A stretch of DNA of 64,000 nt from an uncultured Prevotellaceae bacterium (GCA_902776935.1 CACYRS010000032.1:17835-81834); one strand, 5' to 3'. Shown: positions 38,109 through 48,857, counted from the stretch's first letter. Numbers and translations are program-made. The notes: generated from the letters alone by a model not told the origin.

Positions 38109-38525
38109 TTACCTGTTGCGAGAACGGAGGTAATCCTCTAGAATTATCGTGGCAGATATCTCGTCTACAAGAGCCTTATCCTGACGGGCTTTCTTCTTTA
38201 ACCCTCCATCGAGCATTGCCTGATGAGCCAGAACAGATGTAAAGCGTTCGTCAAAAAAATCGATGGGTACCTCAGGCACAGCCTTACGCCAACGGTTTAC
38301 AAACTGCTGCACACGTGCCAGATTCTCACTTGGCTGGCCATTGGGTTGCCTAGGCTCACCAATGACAATACGTTCTACAGGCTCTTTGGCGAGGTAGGCC
38401 TTAAGCCATTCGAAGAGCTCTGACGTAGAAACAGTCGCCAACCCTCCAGCAATAATCTGTAATGGGTCGGTGACTGCTATGCCAGTACGCTTCTTACCGT
38501 AATCTATTGACAGTATCCGCGCCAA
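38109..38525 (-). CDS. ruvX: YqgF/RuvX Holliday junction resolvase-like protein
   Basis: The 138-residue RNase H-fold protein shows ILSIDYGKKRTGIAVTDPL with the first catalytic Asp, RIVIGEPRQPNG and FDERFTSV with the acidic residues. The family acts in pre-16S rRNA processing and possibly junction resolution. It lies 5 bp after the SPOR gene. Confidence 0.93.
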   Translation of the reverse strand: MARILSIDYGKKRTGIAVTDPLQIIAGGLATVSTSELFEWLKAYLAKEPVERIVIGEPRQPNGQPSENLARVQQFVNRWRKAVPEVPIDFFDERFTSVLAHQAMLDGGLKKKARQDKALVDEISATIILEDYLRSRNR

Positions 38526-38530
38526 ACTGC

Positions 38531-39040
38531 TTACTGATTAGAGAGCAACCATGCATCCTTGTATGCCTCCTGCTCACGGAACTGGTCACGGCTACGAGCT
38601 GCATCTGCCTTGTTATCGAAGGTAGCTGCAACAACACGGAACATATTGCGGTCCTCGTTCTTTACTATCTGAGCATCATAACCAGCATTCTTCAGACGCT
38701 GCTGCAAGCCCTCTGCATTTGACTGCAGGCCGAAAGAACCAACTACAACGCTGTAAGCTTTCAGACCACTACCGTTAACAACGGCAACACGCTCTGAGCG
38801 AACAGAAACATTGTCGTAATTGTCAACTCTACGAACTTCATTAGCAGGTCTTGTCTGCACTGGGGCAACTACTGCAGGTTCCTGATAAGTGGCAGGCTGA
38901 GCATTCTGCTGCTGTGCTGTCTGAGTATCATACTGCTTAGCTTTCTCATAAGCCTTCTTGTAGGCACTTTCACTTGATTTACAACTTGTCATGCTCAATG
39001 CGAGACAGAATCCTGCGCACAATACAATATACTTCTTCAT
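38531..39040 (-). CDS. SPOR-domain lipoprotein
   Basis: The 169-residue protein has a lipoprotein signal (MKKYIVLCAGFCLALSMTSC, Cys20), a Gln/Ala-rich linker (about 45-85) and a C-terminal SPOR domain (about 90-165: YSVVVGSFGLQSNAEGLQQRLKNAGYDAQIVKN). SPOR domains bind denuded peptidoglycan at division sites. It is the first gene of the leftward cluster SPOR-ruvX-def-TPR-thrS. Confidence 0.88.
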   Translation of the reverse strand: MKKYIVLCAGFCLALSMTSCKSSESAYKKAYEKAKQYDTQTAQQQNAQPATYQEPAVVAPVQTRPANEVRRVDNYDNVSVRSERVAVVNGSGLKAYSVVVGSFGLQSNAEGLQQRLKNAGYDAQIVKNEDRNMFRVVAATFDNKADAARSRDQFREQEAYKDAWLLSNQ

Positions 39041-39211
39041 TTTCTTAAAATATTTTAATGTTATACTTATGTATCAAATAATTGCTGCGAAATTACAAAA
39101 TATCAAGCAAAAAGAGCAAAAAAAAGTGCATAAAGTTTGTTAAATGGAAGAAATATCGCCATTTTAACAAAAAATGACAGGCAAAAGAGGCCCAATTTCG
39201 AAATAATTCAG

Positions 39212-39219
39212 TAAATTTG
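39212..39219 (+). promoter_or_regulatory. Probable -7 box of the YtxH/holin-like operon
   Basis: TAAATTTG lies 40 bp before the YtxH-like start. The -33 box is weak. Confidence 0.5.
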
Positions 39220-39258
39220 CGAAGTGTAAACAAATGTTTAATTCAAATATATTAAAAT

Positions 39259-39471
39259 ATGAAGGGTTTAGGTTATATTGGAGCATTCCTTGGTGGTGCC
39301 ATTGCAGGTGCTGCCCTCGGAATCCTTGTTGCCCCAGAAAAGGGTCAGGACACACGCGTTAAGATTACTGATGCTGTGGAAGGTTTCCTCAAGAAGCACA
39401 ACATCAAACTCAGCCGAAAGGAAGTGGTTGATCTTGTAGACGATATTGAGGACGCTACGGACGAAGAGTAA
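39259..39471 (+). CDS. YtxH-domain small membrane protein
   Basis: The 70-residue protein has one N-terminal membrane helix rich in Gly and Ala (GYIGAFLGGAIAGAALGILVAPEKG) followed by a charged helix, the YtxH pattern. Such proteins are usually envelope-stress-linked, but the function is unknown. It starts a three-gene operon. Confidence 0.8.
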   Translation: MKGLGYIGAFLGGAIAGAALGILVAPEKGQDTRVKITDAVEGFLKKHNIKLSRKEVVDLVDDIEDATDEE

Positions 39472-39474
39472 GCA

Positions 39475-39825
39475 ATGTTATCTAGCGACAAAAACGTAGA
39501 GACGATTGCGCAACTCATCGAGGTACTAAAGCATTACCTCGGTCTTCAGAAAGAGTATCTGAAACTTGACGTGATTGACAAGGTGGTACGCCTTCTAACA
39601 GCAGCCACCTTGGCAATCATATTTATCCTTATCATCATTGCAGTTTTAATGTATGCCTCTTTTGCCTTTGCATTCTGGCTTGCAACATTTACCGGCGCTG
39701 CTAAGGCCTTCCTCATAGTAGGAGGATTCCACCTGTTGATTTTCATATTGTTCGTGATATTCCGCAAGCCCTGGATAGAAAAGCCATTAGTGCATTTCCT
39801 TGCAGGCCTGTTACTGGGGAAGTAA
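39475..39825 (+). CDS. Phage-holin-like (Phage_holin_3_6 type) membrane protein
   Basis: The 116-residue protein has a charged N-terminal helix and two long hydrophobic segments (about residues 40-70 and 75-100). This is the DUF1469/holin 3_6 layout found beside YtxH genes in Bacteroidetes. No lysis gene is nearby, so the holin name is structural. It follows the YtxH gene after 3 bp. Confidence 0.75.
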   Translation: MLSSDKNVETIAQLIEVLKHYLGLQKEYLKLDVIDKVVRLLTAATLAIIFILIIIAVLMYASFAFAFWLATFTGAAKAFLIVGGFHLLIFILFVIFRKPWIEKPLVHFLAGLLLGK

Positions 39826-39844
39826 TCTGTAAATCAGAATCAAG

Positions 39845-40123
39845 ATGTTACCAGAAAAGAAGCAAACTCAGACCTATCGCACGCTGGATGAGATTCGTCA
39901 GCGTAAGGAAGAACTTGCAGATCAGATCTATAGCGACAGCACTCGTATCTCTACTTTATGGAACGATACTTTCAACAGCAATGAGAATCCAACCAAGGGA
40001 GAAATGATTGCAAATCTGGTCAGCAAGGGATTTGTTGCTTTCGATGCCTTCCTGATGGTCCGCAAACTGATGAAGACATACGGATTAATCAGAGGCAGGT
40101 CAAGTAAGAGAAAACGGAAATAA
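39845..40123 (+). CDS. Small basic protein of the YtxH operon, function unknown
   Basis: The 92-residue product has a coiled-coil-like N-terminus (TYRTLDEIRQRKEELADQIY), an amphipathic middle and a Lys/Arg tail (RGRSSKRKRK). Homologues follow YtxH and holin-like genes in related genomes. It ends one base before the end of the convergent MBL gene. Confidence 0.65.
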   Translation: MLPEKKQTQTYRTLDEIRQRKEELADQIYSDSTRISTLWNDTFNSNENPTKGEMIANLVSKGFVAFDAFLMVRKLMKTYGLIRGRSSKRKRK

Positions 40124-40124
40124 A

Positions 40125-40886
40125 TCAGATATCTATTACCTGTCCGTCGTATGCCAGTTCAATACCAGTTGGCAATTTTTTATTTACCTCTTCATGAAGA
40201 CCAATATCATGACATGAGTGAATGATAAACGTGCGTTCTGCTCCTACCCTCTTAGCAAAGGCAACAGCCTCATCCACAAGTTGGTGAGAATGATGAGGTT
40301 TGTCGTATCTCAGGGCATTAACCACCAACACCTTAACATCCTTGAGATATTCTAGCTCGCTTTCATCGATGGTCTTCATATCAGTGATATATGCCAGTTC
40401 ACCAATACGATAACCCAATATCGGCAATTTCCCATGCATCACCTCAAAAGGAACAATCTCAATATCCCCAAATGACAGTTTCTTATGAGGCTGTATCTCA
40501 TGCAGTCCGATAGCTGGCACTCCTGGGTAGCGATGTTCTGCAAAGCAATAAGGCAACATCTCAAGCATCGCCTTACAAGCCAGGGAATCCGCATATACAT
40601 TCATCTCGCCAAACTGACAATACGGACGAATATCATCCATACCTCCCATATGGTCATAATGTGCATGAGTGATGAGTATCGCATCAATCTTACGGAAAGG
40701 CTGGGGAAGAATCTGCTGACGAAAATCCGGTCCGCAATCTATAAGCAGACGTGTATCGTCTGTCTCTATAAGAGCAGAACAACGAGTACGCTTATCGTGA
40801 GGATCTGTGCTCTGACACACCTCACATTGACAACCAATTACCGGCACGCCACACGATGTTCCTGTTCCTAAGAAAGTCAACTTCAT
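40125..40886 (-). CDS. Metallo-beta-lactamase-fold phosphodiesterase-like hydrolase
   Basis: The 253-residue protein has the MBL metal motif THAHYDHMGG (residues 74-83) plus downstream ligands His in FEVMHGKLP and Asp in YITDMKT. The N-terminal GTGTSCGVPVIGCQCEVC, with two Cys pairs, is typical of the PhnP-like branch. Likely a cyclic phosphodiesterase; the substrate is not clear. It lies 27 bp downstream of murB. Confidence 0.88.
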   Translation of the reverse strand: MKLTFLGTGTSCGVPVIGCQCEVCQSTDPHDKRTRCSALIETDDTRLLIDCGPDFRQQILPQPFRKIDAILITHAHYDHMGGMDDIRPYCQFGEMNVYADSLACKAMLEMLPYCFAEHRYPGVPAIGLHEIQPHKKLSFGDIEIVPFEVMHGKLPILGYRIGELAYITDMKTIDESELEYLKDVKVLVVNALRYDKPHHSHQLVDEAVAFAKRVGAERTFIIHSCHDIGLHEEVNKKLPTGIELAYDGQVIDI

Positions 40887-40912
40887 TTTCAGATATAGGA
40901 TTTACGGATTTA

Positions 40913-41914
40913 TTACACGATATTGACTTCGGGGTAGATATCGATACCGAATCTAGTCCTTACATCTTTGCGAATTGTCTCACAGAGGGTGACAATTTCC
41001 TCGCCCGTAGCCCCTCCACGATTCACTAGCACGAGAGCCTGTTTGTCGTGTACCCCAGCTCGCCCCAATGTCTTTCCTTTCCATCCGCACCGGTCAATCA
41101 TCCATCCTGCAGGAATCTTTACGTGGTCTGCATCTATCTCATAGTGGGGCATCCCCTCGTATTTCTCTGCCAATGATTCATATTTCTTCCTATCAACAAT
41201 AGGATTCATAAAGAAACTGCCTGCATTGCCCATCACCTTAGGATCTGGAAGTTTGGCATTACGGATATCGATGATAGTGTCACGAAGCTGTTGAGCTGTG
41301 GGTACAGAAATACCTTTTTTCTCCAGTTCAGCACGGATATTACCATAGTCGAGATGGGGTTCGAAGGTTTTCTTCAGATGATATGTCACACTGGTGATAA
41401 GATACTGATCCTTCCATTCGTGTTTGAATCTGCTCTGGCGATAGCCATAACCACAATCCTCACATCGGAATGTCACTACCTCGCCAGTAGCTATACTAAC
41501 AGCCTCGATGCTCTCAATGACATCTTTTGCTTCTGCTCCGTAGGCTCCGATATTCTGTACTGCCGAAGCACCCACATCGCCAGGAATCAGAGAGAGGTTC
41601 TCCATCCCGTAGAGTCCTGCATTAATGCTTTTGGCAACGATATCATCCCATATCTCACCACTTCCACAGATCATCCTACAATCATCTAAGCTGCAGCCCT
41701 TGATGCCAGAACGCACAACGATACCATCGAAATCCTTAGTAAACAGAAGATTACTTCCACCACCTATTATAATATAAGGTGTATCTGAATTTTTTAGAAT
41801 CTTCGTCACTTCGACAGCCTCATCAACATCTGCAAACTCAATATACCTGCTACATTTGGCCTCGATACCAAATGTATTATGCTCTTTCAGACTATAATTC
41901 CTAAGATCTCTCAA
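40913..41914 (-). CDS. murB: UDP-N-acetylenolpyruvoylglucosamine reductase
   Basis: The 333-residue flavoenzyme shows the FAD-binding IIGGGSNLLF and GASAVQNIGAYG motifs, catalytic Ser in GNAGSFFMNP, and Glu in the C-terminal YPEVNIV. It makes UDP-MurNAc for peptidoglycan. Length fits type I MurB. It follows a lipoprotein gene after 12 bp. Confidence 0.95.
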   Translation of the reverse strand: MRDLRNYSLKEHNTFGIEAKCSRYIEFADVDEAVEVTKILKNSDTPYIIIGGGSNLLFTKDFDGIVVRSGIKGCSLDDCRMICGSGEIWDDIVAKSINAGLYGMENLSLIPGDVGASAVQNIGAYGAEAKDVIESIEAVSIATGEVVTFRCEDCGYGYRQSRFKHEWKDQYLITSVTYHLKKTFEPHLDYGNIRAELEKKGISVPTAQQLRDTIIDIRNAKLPDPKVMGNAGSFFMNPIVDRKKYESLAEKYEGMPHYEIDADHVKIPAGWMIDRCGWKGKTLGRAGVHDKQALVLVNRGGATGEEIVTLCETIRKDVRTRFGIDIYPEVNIV

Positions 41915-41925
41915 TTTCTATTAAC

Positions 41926-42765
41926 CTAAGTAGTCATTTTCATCAGCAGCCATCTGCCTCCAACCTTCTTAAAGCGTAATTCCATCTCCAGACCGTTGGC
42001 AATGCCTCGCATAATGAATATCTTCTCGTTATCAGAAGGTTTCATCTGACCATAAATAACATTATATATAGTCTTTTCGGGCAACTGTGGCGCAAAAGCC
42101 TCCCAGGTGTCTGGTGTGATGATTCCCTCCATTGTATTGAAGTCATCATCAGGATCAGGACCTACAAAAGATACTGTCTTATTGATGCTCTTCACCTGAA
42201 AATCGATATCTGATACAAATTTCTTATAGAATGTGAGGAACGAGGCGTTAACATTATTCTCTATCGGCATCTCGTTGATCTCCCTAAGCATCCAGGCTCC
42301 ACGAATACGATTGAATACATAATCCTTCACAAGATTCTTCTTCAACTGTATCTTCTCTACAATAGCCTGATTGATTGAGGTGTCCTTCATCAGCTTCATC
42401 TGTTCTTCATTATCGAAGAAAAGCGTATAATATCCCTGACGAATAAAGAATCTCTCGTTACTCCACGATTTCTTTTCAACGCTCTCTTTCTTACCTTCCT
42501 TGTTTACCGTCAGAGGGAAGATGATTCTTGCAAGCTGAAGTTTCTTGTTTGCTGCGAAGTTAAAGAAGAAGTCGTCAAACAGTTCGTCCATCGCCTTTGG
42601 AGTAGGAGTCTCTACCAATAACTGCTCGAGAGTATCCATCACAACGGTGTCAATGGTATCTGTCAAGGAGTCGGTTTGGGGCTCTTCATAACTCTGCGTC
42701 TTGTTTCCCGTACAAGAGAACATCAGCAGTATTCCAGCGGTGATAACGAGTAAAATTCTCTTCAT
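41926..42765 (-). CDS. Lipoprotein, possibly DUF4348-like
   Basis: The 279-residue protein has a lipoprotein signal (MKRILLVITAGILLMFSC, Cys18), a Thr/Asp-rich linker (about 20-60), and a mixed globular domain ending WLLMKMTT. It resembles the DUF4348 family as far as I recall, but this is a weak call. It is the first gene of a unit with murB and the MBL gene. Confidence 0.7.
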   Translation of the reverse strand: MKRILLVITAGILLMFSCTGNKTQSYEEPQTDSLTDTIDTVVMDTLEQLLVETPTPKAMDELFDDFFFNFAANKKLQLARIIFPLTVNKEGKKESVEKKSWSNERFFIRQGYYTLFFDNEEQMKLMKDTSINQAIVEKIQLKKNLVKDYVFNRIRGAWMLREINEMPIENNVNASFLTFYKKFVSDIDFQVKSINKTVSFVGPDPDDDFNTMEGIITPDTWEAFAPQLPEKTIYNVIYGQMKPSDNEKIFIMRGIANGLEMELRFKKVGGRWLLMKMTT

Positions 42766-42781
42766 TATCTCAAATTTGGGG

Positions 42782-42840
42782 CAAAATTACAAAAAAATCT
42801 GTGAATATCTGTTCAATCTGTGGCTTTTTTTGTACCTTTG
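42782..42840. promoter_or_regulatory. Divergent promoter pair (lipoprotein-murB and pheS)
   Basis: TAATTTTG on the minus strand (42782-42789) serves the lipoprotein-murB unit. TACCTTTG on the plus strand (42833-42840) serves pheS and places its start at 42868 rather than at the earlier in-frame ATG (42820). Confidence 0.65.
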
Positions 42841-42867
42841 CACGCAAATTTGCAAATTTACGCTATT

Positions 42868-43926
42868 ATGATACTTGATAAGATAGACGAACTGCTCAAA
42901 GAAGTGCAGGAATTAAGTGCTAAGAATGCAGACGAAGTAGAACAGTTACGACTGAAATATCTCAGTAAGAAAGGTGAGATTACAGCCCTTATGAACGACT
43001 TCCGTAATGTTGCTGCTGACGAGAAGAAGACCGTTGGTATGAAGATCAACGAGTTGAAGACTCTCGCCACAGAGCGCATCAATAAGTTACGCGAGGAAGT
43101 GGAGACCCAGGAAACAGGTGAGCTGATGATGGACCTTACACGTACTCCATACCCTATTAAGTTAGGTACACGTCATCCTCTGACTATCGTCACTAACGAG
43201 ATTATCGACATCTTCTCTCGTATGGGATTCGTACTTGCTGATGGTCCTGAGGTTGAAGACGATCTCCATGTGTTCACTAAGATGAACTTTGCAGCTGATC
43301 ATCCAGCACGTGACATGCAGGATACCTTCTTCGTTTCTCAGCATCCCAATGATGTAACAAAGAACATCCTTCTTCGTTCACATACCTCTTCTGTTCAGGC
43401 CCGAGTGATGGAGAACATGCATACAGAGGATGGTAAGCTCACATCTCCTATCCGTGTTATATGTCCTGGTCGTGTATATCGTAATGAGGCCATCACAGCA
43501 CGTGCTCATTGTTTCTTCCATCAGGTAGAGGGTCTTTATATCGACAAAAACGTATCATTCACAGATCTTAAGCAGGTGCTGCTGTCATTCGCAAAAGAGA
43601 TGTTCGGCCCCGACACCAGCATACGACTTCGTCCAAGTTACTTCCCATTCACAGAACCTTCTGCTGAGATGGATATCTCTTGCTTTATCTGTGGTGGCAA
43701 GGGATGCGGATTCTGTAAGCATACTGGCTGGGTAGAGATCTTAGGATGTGGAATGGTTGATCCTAACGTGCTCGAGCAATGTGGCATCGATTCCAAGATT
43801 TACTCTGGCTATGCCTTCGGTATGGGTGTTGAACGTATCACCAACCTGAAGTATCGTGTATCAGATCTCCGTATGTTCTCTGAAAACGATACCCGTTTCC
43901 TCGAAGAATTCGAATCTGCCGACTAA
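42868..43926 (+). CDS. pheS: Phenylalanyl-tRNA synthetase alpha subunit
   Basis: Starting at 42868 (MILDKIDELLKEVQEL), the 352-residue subunit has an N-terminal coiled coil (about 1-90), class II motif 2 GRVYRNEAITARAHCFFHQVEGLYID, and motif 3 GYAFGMGVERITNLKY. The segment CFICGGKGCGFCKHTGWVE has four cysteines that look like a zinc site. It pairs with PheT, which is not encoded next to it here. The upstream frame extension (42820) contains the promoter and is rejected. Confidence 0.96.
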   Translation: MILDKIDELLKEVQELSAKNADEVEQLRLKYLSKKGEITALMNDFRNVAADEKKTVGMKINELKTLATERINKLREEVETQETGELMMDLTRTPYPIKLGTRHPLTIVTNEIIDIFSRMGFVLADGPEVEDDLHVFTKMNFAADHPARDMQDTFFVSQHPNDVTKNILLRSHTSSVQARVMENMHTEDGKLTSPIRVICPGRVYRNEAITARAHCFFHQVEGLYIDKNVSFTDLKQVLLSFAKEMFGPDTSIRLRPSYFPFTEPSAEMDISCFICGGKGCGFCKHTGWVEILGCGMVDPNVLEQCGIDSKIYSGYAFGMGVERITNLKYRVSDLRMFSENDTRFLEEFESAD

Positions 43927-44000
43927 AAGAGCCCAAATGGCCCTATATCATTGATAAACATCAAAAATACGAGCTGTTTGCGCACACAATTACTAATTTT

Positions 44001-44032
44001 CTTGCAAAACGGCAAAAATAGTCGTACCTTTG
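44001..44032 (+). promoter_or_regulatory. Promoter of a tiny gene
   Basis: CTTG at 44001-44004 and TACCTTTG at 44025-44032, 20 bp apart, with 86 bp of leader before the 32-residue ORF. Confidence 0.6.
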
Positions 44033-44067
44033 CATCGTCAAACAAAGACAAACACATAATTAAAGTA

Positions 44068-44093
44068 GGGGCATCAGGATAACAATTAGCCCC
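44068..44093 (+). promoter_or_regulatory. Stem-loop in the leader of the tiny gene
   Basis: GGGGC (44068-44072) pairs with GCCCC (44089-44093) over a 16-base loop, 25 bp before the start codon. There is no T-run, so it is a leader structure rather than a terminator. Confidence 0.5.
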
Positions 44094-44118
44094 GAGTAAA
44101 GAAAAGAAAGGTAAAAAG

Positions 44119-44217
44119 ATGATGAAAAAGGTTTTTAGAAAATTGAAGGACAGTGAGGCTTACAAAGAATATTGCATAAATATGGCTAGACTTTACAACT
44201 GGAGAGCCTCTTACTAA
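44119..44217 (+). CDS. 32-residue small protein with its own promoter and terminator
   Basis: ATG ATG at 44119 opens a short ORF of 32 residues beginning MMKKVFRKLKDSEAYKEYC and ending with a Trp and several Tyr. The leader just before it (AAAGAAAGGTAAAAAG) is of the A-rich type used by neighbouring genes, and one base pair arrangement resembles a weak ribosome site. A terminator begins 7 bp after the stop. No family is recognised. Promoter, leader hairpin, ORF and terminator together support a real expressed gene, though a leader-peptide role cannot be excluded. Confidence 0.6.
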   Translation: MMKKVFRKLKDSEAYKEYCINMARLYNWRASY

Positions 44218-44224
44218 AGAACAA

Positions 44225-44260
44225 GGATTGAACGCGAAAGCATTCAATCCTTTCTTTTTT
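44225..44260 (+). terminator. Strong terminator of the tiny gene
   Basis: Stem GGATTGAA / TTCAATCC with an inner GC-GAAA-GC cap and a TTTCTTTTTT tail. It overlaps the last codons of the convergent gene. Confidence 0.9.
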
Positions 44261-44720
44261 CATATAACTTGAGACGCTCTTCTATACTCATCTTAGCATA
44301 TCTTCGCCACTCATGTGCCCCACCCTCGCACCGTTTCAGATAATCGAGGTCGTACATCCTGGCATAAGCTTCCATTTCAAACGGATTCAGCAGGTAGGCA
44401 GCATTCCTTACACAAAAGTGACGTTTTTTCCTACTTATTTTTATCTTTAGCCAATACCATATATATAATAAGTAGAAGCAAACCCATGAGTCGCCACACG
44501 ATTGTGCCTGGCGAAGGTGTATCATCTCATGGTTCTTCAGAGAGTTATAGCCAGCATTGAACTTATCGGCATCAGACTGATTATGTGTGAGAATATGCCC
44601 GAAGAATGTCAACCCCTCATAACCCTTACGAATCCAGAACGTGTTGACTACAGCTGGCATGTCTGCAACCCTACTGGGCCTGACAGATCCCCACATCATT
44701 GGTATCACACGAAGCATCAT
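44244..44720 (-). CDS. Putative HExxH zinc metallopeptidase-like protein
   Basis: The frame opens at 44774, but the -7 box at 44736-44743 lies inside that part, so a start at 44720 (or 44717, 44726) is more likely. The product of about 158 residues contains NHEMIHLRQAQS, an HExxH zinc-binding pattern, at about residue 65, followed by a hydrophobic segment (CFYLLYIWYWLKI) and a conserved-looking FEMEAYARMYDLDYLK. The pattern resembles small membrane-linked metallopeptidase-like proteins of Bacteroidetes. Enzyme activity is not shown. Confidence 0.65.
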   Translation of the reverse strand: MMLRVIPMMWGSVRPSRVADMPAVVNTFWIRKGYEGLTFFGHILTHNQSDADKFNAGYNSLKNHEMIHLRQAQSCGDSWVCFYLLYIWYWLKIKISRKKRHFCVRNAAYLLNPFEMEAYARMYDLDYLKRCEGGAHEWRRYAKMSIEERLKLYEKRKD

Positions 44721-44735
44721 CCACATAATCGGGCA

Positions 44736-44743
44736 CAAAGATA
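44736..44743 (-). promoter_or_regulatory. Probable -7 box of the HExxH protein gene
   Basis: TATCTTTG on the minus strand. It argues for a start downstream of 44736. Confidence 0.5.
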
Positions 44744-44782
44744 CGAATTTAACTGAAAAAAAAGACCCATTCACTGAAAAAA

Positions 44783-44814
44783 GTTGTCCAAGGCTCTATT
44801 TATCCATACCTTTG
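44783..44814 (+). promoter_or_regulatory. Promoter of the beta-helix lipoprotein gene
   Basis: GTTG at 44783-44786 and TACCTTTG at 44807-44814, 20 bp apart, 46 bp before the start. Confidence 0.65.
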
Positions 44815-44860
44815 CATCACAAAAAATAACATAAAGTTCAATTTCAAAACTACAGCTAAT

Positions 44861-46723
44861 ATGAAGAAGATGAATTTTTTCTGGATTGCACTAACAGTAT
44901 GGTTCGCAATCGCAGCATGCAGTACAGACGACAGTTGGGACATGGGAGGATCAAACAATCAGAGCACCTCAACAACAGAGAGTAGTGACAACAACTCTGC
45001 CACCACAGGTTCTGCAGAAAATGTTGTCAATGGTGTATCAACCAATGGCGATGTACAGTCGTTCACAGTAGCATTAAACAAAAACGCCATCGCAGAGAGT
45101 CAGAATGTTGATGCTGAGGATGATGACTACATCGAGAACACCACCTTCGCCAACACCATCACCATTACATTCTCTACCTCAGGCAATGCATCGGTCAGTG
45201 GAGATGATACTGGTATCGTAAGCATAACTGGTAATGATGTCGTAGTAAACAACGAAACAGGCAAAGTCATTAAGTACATCCTCACAGGTGAGACCAACGA
45301 CGGATTCTTCAAACTCTATAGCACCAAGAAACAAGCCATCGTGCTTAATGGTGTAAAGATCACCAATCCTGATGGTGCTGCCATCAACAACCAGAGTAAG
45401 AAACGTACATTCATCGTGCTCAACGACGGTTCAAAGAACTATCTTGCTGATGGCACGAAATATACTGATGCAGTAGATACAGAGGATATGAAGGCATGCT
45501 TCTTCTCTGAGGGTCAGCTTATCTTCAGCGGTTCTGGTTATCTTGAGGTCGATGGCAACTGCAAGGCAGGTATCCGTAGCGACGATTATGTTCGCACACT
45601 TCCAAAGACGAATATCTACGTCGATGCATCATCCGGCAACGGCATCAGGGGTAACGACGCTGTTATCGTCACTGGTGGAGTGATAAACGTAAATGTCACA
45701 GGTACTGCAGATAAGGGTATATCTTCAGACGGAGAGGTTCGTATCGATGGCGGACGCACCACTATCATGACCATTGGAGGCTATGAATACGACGAGGACG
45801 ACAAGGACTACTCTGCATGCTCAGGCATCAAGGCCGACAGTATCGTGAATATCAATGGTGGTGAACTCAACATCAAGTCTACCGGCATCGGAGGCAAGGG
45901 CATCAACTGCGACGACAAGATAAACATCAACGATGGTGTCATCCGTATCATCACCACAGGTAAACGCCAGAAAGACTCTAAGGGAAGTGTTTCTCCAAAG
46001 GGTATCAAGGCCGACGGCAACATCACCATCAAAGGCGGACAGACCCAGATACGACTTGAAGGAACAGGCGACGGCACAGAGGCTCTCGAGAGCAAGGGCG
46101 AGATACATATCGAGGCAGGCACTCTGGAGTGTTACAGCTACGACGATGCCATCAACTCAAAGGGCAACCTGTATATCGATGGTGGCTACGTATATGCCAG
46201 AGCCACGAATAATGACGGTATCGATTCCAACATGAATCTCTATATAAACGGTGGCGTAGTGATTGCCGAGGGCGGACAACAGCCTGAGTGTGGTATCGAC
46301 GCTGCAGAGGGATACTCAGCATTCATCAATGGTGGCACAGTGATTGCCGTTGGCGGAGGATTACAGGCAATATCTTCTTCATCCAAACAAGCCAGCATCG
46401 CTGTCAACGCTTCACTGGGCTCCACTATTGGAGTGCTGTCAGGCTCAACGGCAATCCTAGGATACAAGATGCCTACATCCAGCAGCGGCACAGCCCTGAT
46501 GATCTCTTCACCATCATTCAAGAGTGGCAGCAGCTATACCCTTCGCAGCGGAGCGGAGATTAGCGGAGGCACATCGTTCTACTCTCTCACCACAGGTTGC
46601 ACCATAGGCAGCGGAAGCCAGAGTGTAGATGTCACAGCCTCGACATCCATCGGCAGTTCGATGGGCGGAGGAATGGGCGGAGGCACCATGCCTGGCGGAG
46701 GCGGGCGCCCTGGTGGATGGTAA
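44861..46723 (+). CDS. Cthe_2159-like carbohydrate-binding beta-helix lipoprotein
   Basis: The 620-residue protein has a lipoprotein signal (FFWIALTVWFAIAACS, Cys20), a Ser/Thr/Asn-rich linker (about 25-60), and a long right-handed beta-helix region (about 90-560). Repeating turns there read like GISSDGEVRIDGGRTTI, GINCDDKININDGVIRI, AINSKGNLYIDGGYVYA and GIDSNMNLYINGGVVIA. This matches the Cthe_2159 family, which binds acidic polysaccharide. The C-terminus is a glycine-rich tail (about 595-620). It is probably on the cell surface. No CotH partner gene is adjacent. Confidence 0.85.
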   Translation: MKKMNFFWIALTVWFAIAACSTDDSWDMGGSNNQSTSTTESSDNNSATTGSAENVVNGVSTNGDVQSFTVALNKNAIAESQNVDAEDDDYIENTTFANTITITFSTSGNASVSGDDTGIVSITGNDVVVNNETGKVIKYILTGETNDGFFKLYSTKKQAIVLNGVKITNPDGAAINNQSKKRTFIVLNDGSKNYLADGTKYTDAVDTEDMKACFFSEGQLIFSGSGYLEVDGNCKAGIRSDDYVRTLPKTNIYVDASSGNGIRGNDAVIVTGGVINVNVTGTADKGISSDGEVRIDGGRTTIMTIGGYEYDEDDKDYSACSGIKADSIVNINGGELNIKSTGIGGKGINCDDKININDGVIRIITTGKRQKDSKGSVSPKGIKADGNITIKGGQTQIRLEGTGDGTEALESKGEIHIEAGTLECYSYDDAINSKGNLYIDGGYVYARATNNDGIDSNMNLYINGGVVIAEGGQQPECGIDAAEGYSAFINGGTVIAVGGGLQAISSSSKQASIAVNASLGSTIGVLSGSTAILGYKMPTSSSGTALMISSPSFKSGSSYTLRSGAEISGGTSFYSLTTGCTIGSGSQSVDVTASTSIGSSMGGGMGGGTMPGGGGRPGGW

Positions 46724-46749
46724 AAAGAAATAAAAAGATATTAGCGAAA

Positions 46750-48839
<2,090 letters not shown>

Positions 48840-48857
48840 AAAAAATTGAGAATCAAG

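Noticed and set aside
39475-39825. Prophage lysis module
   Set aside because: The holin-like protein sits in a conserved YtxH-type operon with no endolysin or other phage genes nearby.
42820-42867. Earlier in-frame start of pheS
   Set aside because: The -7 box lies inside this stretch, so it should not be translated.
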